From Bacteroidales bacterium (GTDB lineage: Bacteria > Bacteroidota > Bacteroidia > Bacteroidales > UBA3824), in contig JAGCDD010000460.1 in the NCBI GenBank assembly GCA_017651345.1, positions 1-52,066 of the forward strand: a DNA stretch of 52,066 bases, given 5' to 3'. Positions 45,707 through 52,066 of this stretch are shown here, piece by piece (the stretch's first letter is position 1; each line of letters begins with the position of its first letter). The position numbers and the translations under genes are program-made. The notes beneath the pieces are model-generated. The model ran no database searches and was not told the origin of the DNA. It worked only from the letters and a program-made list of their open reading frames with translations.

Positions 45707-45787
45707 TTGCACGTTCCGCAAAATTTATTTTGGTAAAAATTGCACTTTCCGCAATATTTTTTTAGGCAAAATCTGCACTTTCCGCAA
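45707..45787 (-). repeat. Three 33-bp tandem repeats (locus C)
   Basis: Conserved 15-mers at 45707-45721, 45740-45754 and 45773-45787, spacing exactly 33. The plus-strand middle copy is TTGCACTTTCCGCAA. Outer bases form a short dyad (TTGC-N7-GCAA) and an A/T-rich linker separates units. Read on the minus strand the core is GCGGAAAGTGCAATTTTT, like the core of the ATPase-associated repeats at 38686. They lie in a 253-bp gap between maf and the 45802 lipoprotein gene. Confidence 0.8.
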
Positions 45788-45801
45788 AATGTTAGCGGTT
45801 G

Positions 45802-46320
45802 TCAAGGAGTTTGATTCCGTTTTCTTTCTTCGTCAGAGGAAAATGCACTTTCTATTTTACAGTTAAACTGTTTGAGAGATTGCTCAGTTTTACCAAGTTT
45901 ATGAAAGTCGAACTCCATTTGATCAATACAACCACTTCTTAAAGTGTGATTATTAACAATATCTTCTGGTCTCAAATATCCTCCTCCTTCATTTATATAA
46001 TTACCATAGTATTCCCAGTTGTCATAATATATATGAGAATAACCTTTACTATTTAGACAAAAATTAACGGTTCCTCTACTGAATTTTATATTCTCTGGAT
46101 TGGAATAATAAATATGAGTGAACGTGGTGTCATTATGAAGAATAAGATATTCATTTCTATCATAATCATTATTGTAAATACCAACAATATCACTCCAAGA
46201 CTCTATTCTCTCATATTGTAAAAATATCACTATAGAATCACCTATTCCAAAACAGGATAGCAAAGTTGTATTTACCATTAAAAATACCACTACTGATATT
46301 TTATTTAAATATTTGTTCAT
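45802..46320 (-). CDS. Small AT-rich hypothetical lipoprotein
   Basis: A 172-aa protein from ATG 46320 (MNKYLNKISVVVFLMVNTTLLSC; lipobox LLSC). The mature protein is rich in Tyr, Asn and Asp (IVGIYNNDYDRNEYLIL; YSHIYYDNWEYYGNY), perhaps an eight-stranded beta fold in which IVGIY starts a lipocalin-like unit; this is only a guess. The DNA is visibly more AT-rich than the flanking maf/pyrC genes, suggesting transfer. Function not recognised. Confidence 0.7.
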   Translation of the reverse strand: MNKYLNKISVVVFLMVNTTLLSCFGIGDSIVIFLQYERIESWSDIVGIYNNDYDRNEYLILHNDTTFTHIYYSNPENIKFSRGTVNFCLNSKGYSHIYYDNWEYYGNYINEGGGYLRPEDIVNNHTLRSGCIDQMEFDFHKLGKTEQSLKQFNCKIESAFSSDEERKRNQTP

Positions 46321-46428
46321 CGATTGTAATGTCAAATAAAAAGTCTTGTTGAATTGTCGATAAATTTTTATACGGAGTTTTGTCTCTTGGAATATTATCA
46401 GTTATGTGTAAAAATATATCGTTTACCG

Positions 46429-47994
46429 TTATCGATTACCTTCAATCACCTCCATCTCCACCTCGTGTTTGGATGTGGATTTATTGTAGTTGATGCCGCA
46501 GAGGATGATGCGTTTGGAGAAGCCTTTGAGCGAAGCGGGGTATTCTTTGCGGTGGATTTGGTCGATGGCAGAGTCGGCTGATTTGTCGTATTTGAGTTCT
46601 ACAACGATGGCAGGATGTGATGAATTATGCAAAGGTATGAACACCATATCGGCAAAGCCTTTACCCGTAGGTAGTTCGTGGAATATCTTATAAAAAGGTT
46701 TGGCAGCGTAATATGCCAATACGATGGCGCAGCGCATTGAATTTTCGTCGTTAAACTCCAAAAGGGATGATGCCTCAAAATGGTAGGAGTCGAATGCACG
46801 GGCGATTTTATCTTTGCGCAAGTTGAGAGTGTCGTCCAAAAGGTTGAGCGACGAGTTCACCGCCTTAGATAGTTCGCCCCAACCTGCCACACTGACAGCG
46901 TTTTCAAACTCTTCGGAAACCTCTGTGTTAGGAATTGTTACGCTGCGGGTCTCAGGATTGTACGAAAGGTATCCGAGGTGAACGAGAAGGGTTAGCACGT
47001 CGTCGCAATTGTCGATATTCTTCATATCGTTGCGGAAACTCGACACTCTCACTGTGGCACTCTCTCCGTTCATCATACCTATAATCTTTGACCTTACATT
47101 GTCTGCGTCGGTGTGAAGGTAGGTTTCGATAGCCATAAAGGATGCCGTCTTCGACCAATAACTGTTGTAGTTGCGAAACAGAATCGACTGCATTACCGAA
47201 AACGGATTGAACATAGATTTTTCGCGACCTATAATATAGCCATCGTAGGCGTGTTTCATAAGTTCAAAGTCCATATCGTTCTCCGCACAGAGTATTTTTA
47301 CCTCGTCTTCGGTAAAACCATAATATTTGTCGGTTATGCCCGGATTTACGATGCTGTATTCCACAAAATTGTTCAACGCCGACTGAGTCCTTATCTTGAT
47401 AATGGGCAGTATACCAGTCATATACACCAAGAGGAAAATCTTTTTAGCATTGTTCGATTTGAACATAGCACGCAGAAAGTTAACATACTCGTCTTGAATA
47501 TCTTGATCTACATCTCTCACGAGCATATCCCACTCGTCGATTATGAGGATAAAGCGGTCGCCAGTTTTGTCGTTGATTTCTGCAAGTGCTTTGGCAAAAG
47601 ATTCTTGTTCTTGCAAAAAAGGATATGATTTTTTTAGGTCGGCAACAAAGCATTTCTGAGCCTCTTTCAATATCTCGTTTTTGGGAATGTCGGCAAACCT
47701 ATTCCAATCAATGTAGATTGTGGGATATTTGTTGAGGTGGGTCTTGAAGTCGGGATTCTTTGTGATTTCCAAGCCCTCGAACAGTTCTTTCGACTTTGAC
47801 GAACGGTCGTAGTAAGCATACGCCATCTGAGCCGCCACCGACTTGCCGAAACGGCGGGGACGGGAAATGCAGATAAACTTGTTCTCTGTATCGAGATTAT
47901 TGTTTAAAAAGGTCAATAATCCTGACTTGTCAACAAAATTGCTGTTGATAACGCTCCTAAAATCGCTATTGCCGTAATCAATGAAATCGCTCAT
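46429..47994 (-). CDS. AAA-ATPase-like / PD-(D/E)XK nuclease-like protein (DUF1703 type)
   Basis: A 521-aa protein. The N-terminus DYGNSDFRSVINSNFVDKSGLLTFL and Walker A ISRPRRFGKSVAAQ (about 43-56) are typical of the AAA-ATPase_like family, with Walker B-like FILIIDEWDML (about 149-159). The C-terminal PDDEXK_9 part has GKGFADMVFIPL and AIVVELKYDKSADSAIDQI (D...ExK core, about 455-490). The family is expanded in Bacteroidota and gut anaerobes and is of unknown role; mobile-element or defence links have been suggested. It has its own consensus promoter. Confidence 0.87.
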   Translation of the reverse strand: MSDFIDYGNSDFRSVINSNFVDKSGLLTFLNNNLDTENKFICISRPRRFGKSVAAQMAYAYYDRSSKSKELFEGLEITKNPDFKTHLNKYPTIYIDWNRFADIPKNEILKEAQKCFVADLKKSYPFLQEQESFAKALAEINDKTGDRFILIIDEWDMLVRDVDQDIQDEYVNFLRAMFKSNNAKKIFLLVYMTGILPIIKIRTQSALNNFVEYSIVNPGITDKYYGFTEDEVKILCAENDMDFELMKHAYDGYIIGREKSMFNPFSVMQSILFRNYNSYWSKTASFMAIETYLHTDADNVRSKIIGMMNGESATVRVSSFRNDMKNIDNCDDVLTLLVHLGYLSYNPETRSVTIPNTEVSEEFENAVSVAGWGELSKAVNSSLNLLDDTLNLRKDKIARAFDSYHFEASSLLEFNDENSMRCAIVLAYYAAKPFYKIFHELPTGKGFADMVFIPLHNSSHPAIVVELKYDKSADSAIDQIHRKEYPASLKGFSKRIILCGINYNKSTSKHEVEMEVIEGNR

Positions 47995-48019
47995 AACTTT
48001 TTTGGTTATATGTTATGTG

Positions 48020-48050
48020 CAAAAATAGAGAATTGTTTTGACATAACAAA
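48020..48050 (-). promoter_or_regulatory. Promoter of the AAA-ATPase/PD-(D/E)XK gene
   Basis: On the minus strand TTTG (48050-48047), 19 bases, TATTTTTG (48027-48020). Predicted start near 48013, about 20 nt before the ATG. Confidence 0.75.
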
Positions 48051-48078
48051 AATAATTATGACAAGTGTTTCAACATAT

Positions 48079-49089
48079 CTAATCCCCTTGGCTATCGCTG
48101 AAATCCTGCACGCACATATTGCGGTATTGTTTGTGGGTGCCGATGGCGGTGCCTATGCGGGTGTATTTTTCGCCTAAAATGTTGCGACGGTGGCCGCAGC
48201 CTGACACGCCATCATCTATAAGTAATTGACGCACAATCTGCATTGCATCGGAATATCCAAACGAGATATTTTCGGCTATAAATCCGCCTCCAAAATAATT
48301 GCGTAGACGTTTGCCCATACTTGTACCGTCGGACGATTCGTGCTGAACCAAACCCTTTGGACCGATGTCGTTGACGTGGTATTTGGCGGCGTTGTACATT
48401 TTCTGATTGGGATAAAGCATTGGAAGATTCTTAACCTGAGGAAGTTCCTTTAACAGAGAACGTTCGTAAGAATTAGTTGAATTACGCAAATCGGTAAGAT
48501 AACTCGACACAAATGTTGCTCCATCAAGACGCGCAAGATTACAATAAATTATAACAAGTTTCTCCTCGTTGGTAAGATACGACGCATTGCCCACAGTGTT
48601 GGCCTTGGCTATCTGATCTGCCGTAAAGTTGCCGGGTTTGAAATTTGCCGGAAGGCTGGCAGAGGCATTGTTGTTGCTGATATTGTTGGTGTTAGATACT
48701 CCGCCCGCAACGGTGCAGTAACGCAGATACGAATCGTCGCTCCAAATGGTAAGCGAACCGTTGTCGGATTTGAGGAGTTGAAACCATTTTCGCTGACTGC
48801 CTGATATTGTGGATATTACTTCAATGTCGCCATCCGAATCGATATTCACCTTATAAACATTAAGGCTGCCGCTGTTGAGCCATACAAAAATATCGTTTGA
48901 CGCCAGCACAAATTCGTCGCGACCGCCTATTCTCTCCACGCTTCCCGATTGGCTGACCTTGCCGCCAGATACCTGTCCACGACATTGAGAATCTACTTTG
49001 AAGGTTTTGCCCACAAGATTGGCAAAACTTTGCGGAAATGCGGTGGTGCATAACGCCAATAGGGTTATTAACAATAGAATTTTTCTCAT
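48079..49089 (-). CDS. Exported CAP (SCP/PR1) domain protein
   Basis: A 336-aa protein with a signal peptide (MRKILLLITLLALCTTAFPQ). An N-terminal beta domain of about 110 residues (SFANLVGKTFKVDSQCRG..., with Trp-rich SDDSYLRYC) and a Ser/Asn linker (NTNNISNNNASAS) precede a C-terminal CAP domain. The CAP domain has AAKYHVNDIGPKGLVQHESSDGTS (first His), ENISFGYSDAMQIVRQLLIDDG and SGCGHRRNILGEKYTRIGTAIG (GHRRNIL, second His). CAP proteins are secreted with varied, often unknown, roles. It is divergent from the ammonium-uptake operon. Confidence 0.86.
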   Translation of the reverse strand: MRKILLLITLLALCTTAFPQSFANLVGKTFKVDSQCRGQVSGGKVSQSGSVERIGGRDEFVLASNDIFVWLNSGSLNVYKVNIDSDGDIEVISTISGSQRKWFQLLKSDNGSLTIWSDDSYLRYCTVAGGVSNTNNISNNNASASLPANFKPGNFTADQIAKANTVGNASYLTNEEKLVIIYCNLARLDGATFVSSYLTDLRNSTNSYERSLLKELPQVKNLPMLYPNQKMYNAAKYHVNDIGPKGLVQHESSDGTSMGKRLRNYFGGGFIAENISFGYSDAMQIVRQLLIDDGVSGCGHRRNILGEKYTRIGTAIGTHKQYRNMCVQDFSDSQGD

Positions 49090-49199
49090 AACTTCATAAT
49101 TTATAAGTGATTAATAAATAAATGTTACTACCTACAAATGTACGAAAAAAACGCAACCGCTGTTACGTATTTTTCGGTTTTGCACTAAGTTTTTCGCTT

Positions 49200-49231
49200 A
49201 AACCCCTCACAAACACTTGCAAAAGGGGTTT
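49200..49231 (+). promoter_or_regulatory. Inverted repeat over the promoter of the ammonium operon
   Basis: AAACCCCT (49200-49207) and AGGGGTTT (49224-49231) form a perfect 8-bp dyad with a 16-base centre that includes the -33 CTTG. Its position suggests an activator or repressor site for nitrogen control; inference. Confidence 0.5.
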
Positions 49232-49248
49232 CGGGTGCTTTATCTTTG
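49216..49248 (+). promoter_or_regulatory. Promoter of the OM protein-glnK-amt operon
   Basis: CTTG (49216-49219), 21 bases, TATCTTTG (49241-49248). ATG is at 49291. Confidence 0.68.
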
Positions 49249-49290
49249 CACCGTAAACAAGAAATAGTAATAACTAAAAGTAGAAAAAAA

Positions 49291-50028
49291 ATGAAGAAGT
49301 TATTTTTAACAGCGATGATGGCCGCAGCAGTTTTTTCGGCCGCCGCACAAGAGGAAGAAGCGGTAGAAAGTCCGCTAACGTTTGAAACAAATTTAAATTC
49401 AAATGCACTTTGGCGTGGAACACACGTTACAGGTCTCTCAGCCGAAGGCATTATTAATTACTCAGTTGCCGGATTCAGCGCAGGTGTTGACGCTATCTCG
49501 GCTATCGGCAAAGACGACTACAATGAGTTAGATTTTTATATAAGTTATCAGTTTAAGGGTGCTTTTGTTTCGCTCACCGACTATTCGTGGACGATGGACA
49601 AGTTTGAATATTTCGGACCTTACAAAGAGTACCATTTTCTTGAACTCGGCGTGGGATACGATTTTTCGGAAATCACCGACTTGCCGCTTTCAATAAGTTA
49701 CAACGTAATGCTTGCCGGTGCCAATCGCACAGCCGACGACAAACAAGGCTATTCTTCTTACTTAGAAATAGGTTTTGCCCCGTCGCTCGCTTGCGGAATT
49801 GATTTAGACATTGCCGTGGGTATGGCTTTGGAAGGCGAAGAATCGGCACTGATGTACACCAAAAAAGACGGTTTCAATGTCTGCAACACAAAATTTGGAG
49901 TGTCAAAAACTTACAATCTCAAAAATTTCTGCACCGTAACGCCTAATGTAAACATAATGTGCAATCCCACAGGATTTGGCGATCACGGCGAGGCTTATTT
50001 CTCAGCAGGCGTAGGTTTCGCATTCTAA
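49291..50028 (+). CDS. Outer-membrane beta-barrel protein of the ammonium-uptake operon
   Basis: A 245-aa protein from ATG 49291, giving a clean signal peptide (MKKLFLTAMMAAAVFSAAAQ). The mature part is alternating amphipathic strands (LTFETNLNSNALWRGTHVTG; YSVAGFSAGVDAISAIG; ELDFYISYQFKGAFVSLTDYSW; FLELGVGYDF) and ends GEAYFSAGVGFAF with a terminal Phe, as expected of an outer-membrane barrel. It resembles the porin-like group with the N...WRG start seen beside amt genes in other bacteria. A role in ammonium or urea diffusion across the outer membrane is inferred from position. Confidence 0.78.
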   Translation: MKKLFLTAMMAAAVFSAAAQEEEAVESPLTFETNLNSNALWRGTHVTGLSAEGIINYSVAGFSAGVDAISAIGKDDYNELDFYISYQFKGAFVSLTDYSWTMDKFEYFGPYKEYHFLELGVGYDFSEITDLPLSISYNVMLAGANRTADDKQGYSSYLEIGFAPSLACGIDLDIAVGMALEGEESALMYTKKDGFNVCNTKFGVSKTYNLKNFCTVTPNVNIMCNPTGFGDHGEAYFSAGVGFAF

Positions 50029-50118
50029 CTAATTTTTTTAGAGCAAATGTAAAGTTTAATATATTTATAGTTAAATACGTATTACACGTATAGAGCCATA
50101 AGTAAAAATCGTAAAACT

Positions 50119-50466
50119 ATGAAAAGGATAGAAGCAATTATCAGAAAAACCAAGTTTGACGAGGTTAAAGAGGCGCTTTTAGACTCAGACATCAACTGGT
50201 TTGAGTATCACGATGTACACGGAATCGGTCAGTCGCGTCAGGAGAGAATATACCGTGGCGTGGTTTACAATACCGATATGATTGAACGTGTGGCACTTAC
50301 CATTATCTGCCGCGAAGTATGCGTAGAAAACACCATAAATGTAATTCTCAAAACAGCCAACACAGGCGAGATCGGCGACGGCCGTATCTTCCTTAGCGAC
50401 GTTATCGACTGCTGGTCGATACGCACCGGCGAACACGGCGACACTGTGCTGAGAGACAAGAAATAA
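50119..50466 (+). CDS. glnK: P-II family nitrogen regulatory protein
   Basis: A 115-aa trimeric signal protein sensing 2-oxoglutarate and ATP/ADP, expected to block the adjacent Amt channel when nitrogen is ample. MKRIEAIIRKTKFDEVKEAL is the family start. The T-loop QERIYRGVVYNTDMIERV retains a Tyr at the position modified in E. coli GlnB/GlnK. The B-loop TGEIGDGRIFLSDV is intact. It lies 90 bp after the barrel gene and 39 bp before amt. The symbol glnK is chosen because of the linkage to amt. Confidence 0.93.
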   Translation: MKRIEAIIRKTKFDEVKEALLDSDINWFEYHDVHGIGQSRQERIYRGVVYNTDMIERVALTIICREVCVENTINVILKTANTGEIGDGRIFLSDVIDCWSIRTGEHGDTVLRDKK

Positions 50467-50505
50467 TGCATAATTCATAATTAGTAATCATTAATAAGAA
50501 TTATT

Positions 50506-51750
50506 ATGGAAAGTATTTTATTAGATATAGCCCCCGTTGTAGAGGAGGCAAAAGACTATGTAAACGGTCTTGACACACTTTGGGTATTGTTGGGCGCGAT
50601 GTTGGTATTTTGGATGCAGCCCGGATTCGCACTCGTGGAGGCTGGTCTCACACGCGCAAAAAACACCGCCAACATACTTATGAAAAACTTCTGTGACTTT
50701 ATGTGCGGCTCGGTATTGTACTGGATAGCAGGCTTTTCGATTATGTACGGAGCAGGCAACGCATTTATAGGCTGGGAAGGATTCGGCTTTATAGGTTCGG
50801 ATTCAAACGTACCCGCCGAGGCAACATTTATCTTTCAGACGGTGTTCTGCGCCACCGCCGCCACAATAGTTTCTGGCGCTATGGCAGAACGTACAAAATT
50901 CTCGATGTATTTTGTATATTCAATTGTTATCTCATTGATAATCTACCCGATAGAAGGACATTGGAGTTGGGGCGGCGGCTGGCTTTCCGAACTTGGATTC
51001 CACGATTTTGCAGGTTCAACAGTAGTTCACCTCTGCGGTGGCGTGTTGGCATTGGCTGGCGCAATAGTTTTAGGTCCGAGGGTTGGCAAATACGGCAAAG
51101 ACAGCAAATCTAAGGCTATTCCCGGTCACAACCTCACACTCTGCGCATTAGGCGTATTCTGCCTCTGGGTAGGTTGGTTTGGTTTCAACCCCTGCTCTAC
51201 TGTGGCTGCAACAGGTTTCGACAACGCCACAAGTATGTCGCACGTGTTTGTAACCACCAATATGGCGGCTGCCACAGGCGGTATAGCAGCATTGGTTTAC
51301 ACTTGGATTATCGACGGAAAACCCTCTCTCTCAATGGTTTGCAACGGTATTCTTGCAGGATTGGTAGGTATCACAGCAGGTTGCGACTGCGTTCCGGTAT
51401 GGGCTGCCGCTGTAATAGGCGTGGTAACATCTGTAATTATGTGTTTCTCAGTATCTTTCCTTGATAAGAAATGCCACATCGACGACCCCGTTGGTGCAGT
51501 TTCGGTACACGGCGTTGGCGGTATCATCGGAACAGTTCTCACCGGCGTATTCTGTGATTCGGCAATCAACGGTAGCGAGGTATCAATTGGTGTTCAAACA
51601 CTTGGCGCAGTTGCAGTAGCCGCTTTTGCTTTCGCAATCGGTTATGTAGTGTTTATCATCATCAAGAAAACTCACGGTCTCCGCGTTGAAAAACGCATTG
51701 AGGAAGAAGGACTCGATGTTTACGAACACGGCGAGGCTTGCTACAACTAA
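50506..51750 (+). CDS. amt: Ammonium transporter
   Basis: A 414-aa membrane channel with about eleven helices. LVFWMQPGFALVEAGLTRAKNT opens the first helix. GHWSWGGGWL holds the Trp near the recruitment site. The two pore histidines lie in GHNLTLCALGVFCLWVGWFGFNP and SVHGVGGIIGTVLTG. The cytoplasmic tail RVEKRIEEEGLDVYEHGEACYN carries the conserved GLD...HGE segment involved in gating and P-II contact. It is the last gene of the operon, followed by a strong terminator. Confidence 0.96.
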   Translation: MESILLDIAPVVEEAKDYVNGLDTLWVLLGAMLVFWMQPGFALVEAGLTRAKNTANILMKNFCDFMCGSVLYWIAGFSIMYGAGNAFIGWEGFGFIGSDSNVPAEATFIFQTVFCATAATIVSGAMAERTKFSMYFVYSIVISLIIYPIEGHWSWGGGWLSELGFHDFAGSTVVHLCGGVLALAGAIVLGPRVGKYGKDSKSKAIPGHNLTLCALGVFCLWVGWFGFNPCSTVAATGFDNATSMSHVFVTTNMAAATGGIAALVYTWIIDGKPSLSMVCNGILAGLVGITAGCDCVPVWAAAVIGVVTSVIMCFSVSFLDKKCHIDDPVGAVSVHGVGGIIGTVLTGVFCDSAINGSEVSIGVQTLGAVAVAAFAFAIGYVVFIIIKKTHGLRVEKRIEEEGLDVYEHGEACYN

Positions 51751-51773
51751 ACAATTGTTGATATCCATTATAC

Positions 51774-51816
51774 TCGCGGAGGGAAGCGCAAAAAACTTCT
51801 CTTCGCGATTTTTTTT
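51774..51816 (+). terminator. Terminator after amt
   Basis: 13-bp stem TCGCGGAGGGAAG (51774-51786) / CTTCTCTTCGCGA (51796-51808) with two G-U pairs, then eight or more T. Confidence 0.85.
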
Positions 51817-51830
51817 GTATGATGGAGAAA

Positions 51831-52066
51831 AAAAGGAGCAAGTAACCATTAATGAGGGATTAAATAAAAATGAGCCTGTAAATGATGGAGAAAACAAGAA
51901 GGAGCAAGTAAATGATGGAGAAAATGATGGAGAAAACAAAAAGGAGCAAGTAAATGATGGAGAAAAAAAAGGTACAAGTAACCAAATATGAGGGATTAAA
52001 TGAGGGATTAAATAAAAATGAGCCTGTAAATGAGCCTGTAAATGATGGAGAAAACAAAAAGGAGCA
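51831..52066 (+). repeat. Modular tandem repeat array, running off the window
   Basis: The last 236 bases are built from a few modules in varying order: ATGATGGAGAAAA, CAAAAAGGAGCAAGTAA, ATGAGGGATTAA(ATAAA) and ATGAGCCTGTAA. In one frame they encode NDGE, NKKEQV, NEGL, NK and NEPV peptides. A larger duplication is visible (51834-51893 versus 51959-52050). An A7 run in the first copy is A8 in the second, which breaks the peptide frame. No start or promoter for such a peptide is visible after the amt terminator, so I do not call a gene. Confidence 0.8.

Noticed and set aside
45707-45787. CRISPR array
   Set aside because: Only 15 conserved bases per 33-bp unit, three units, similar A/T-rich linkers, no cas genes.
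51686-51991. 101-aa frame ending in NDGE/NKKEQV repeats as a gene
   Set aside because: Its beginning lies inside amt in another frame and crosses the amt terminator; no independent start is visible.

Overview
The window is a chromosomal segment from a member of the Bacteroidota, most likely Bacteroidales. Evidence seen in the sequence: many genes follow the Bacteroidota promoter pattern (a TTTG-like -33 box, 19-21 bases, then TAnnTTTG) and lack Shine-Dalgarno sequences; there is a TonB-dependent receptor, PorE-like TPR/propeller/OmpA proteins, a BatA-domain protein, short archaeal-type ProS, a eukaryote-like UDP-glucose dehydrogenase and many SPII lipoproteins.

Layout. 1-280: tRNA-Gly/tRNA-Leu/tRNA-Gly cluster with its own promoter. 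430-4175: proS, a Ser/Gly/His-repeat secreted protein and a lipid kinase. 4176-4542: a gene-poor scar holding three 32-bp repeats, the last 40 codons of a lost DUF4143-type ATPase, and a stray copy of a gene junction from 8.3 kb. 4543-7344: secreted TPR-CHAT protease-like protein. 7350-17020 (minus): CPBP protease, RecB/AddB-like nuclease, DUF2752, TM2, BatA-like protein, a hypothetical, TonB receptor. 17114-22196: polysaccharide operon (Wzz-like protein, rfbA, rfbC, rfbB, ugd) without rfbD. 22215-25948: two repeat-type hypotheticals, era, dnaN. 26106-35086: envelope cluster (TPR protein, two tandem PorE-like proteins, kelch lipoprotein, beta-barrel, nuclease/phosphatase lipoprotein). 35151-38639: peptidoglycan-binding-domain protein, rubrerythrin, lipoprotein, intact DUF4143-type ATPase with three 33-bp repeats over its promoter. 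38845-45548: third PD40/OmpA protein, mutS with an apparent frameshift, lipoprotein, pyrC, maf. 45549-48070: AT-rich accessory patch with three more 33-bp repeats, a small lipoprotein and an AAA-ATPase/PD-(D/E)XK protein. 48079-51750: CAP-domain protein, then an ammonium-uptake operon (outer-membrane protein, P-II, Amt). 51830-end: modular tandem repeats encoding NDGE/NKKEQV/NEGL peptides.

The strongest candidate for something undescribed is the recurring pairing of a DUF4143-type ATPase (intact once, reduced to its C-terminus at least once) with exactly three tandem 32-33-bp repeats. Each repeat carries a short dyad and a shared GGRRA-TGYAA core in the same orientation relative to the gene; the dyad sequence differs between loci. 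Their phasing (about three helical turns) and overlap with the promoter suggest an operator or a locus-specific recognition array. All family assignments are from reading the translations; no database search was run.
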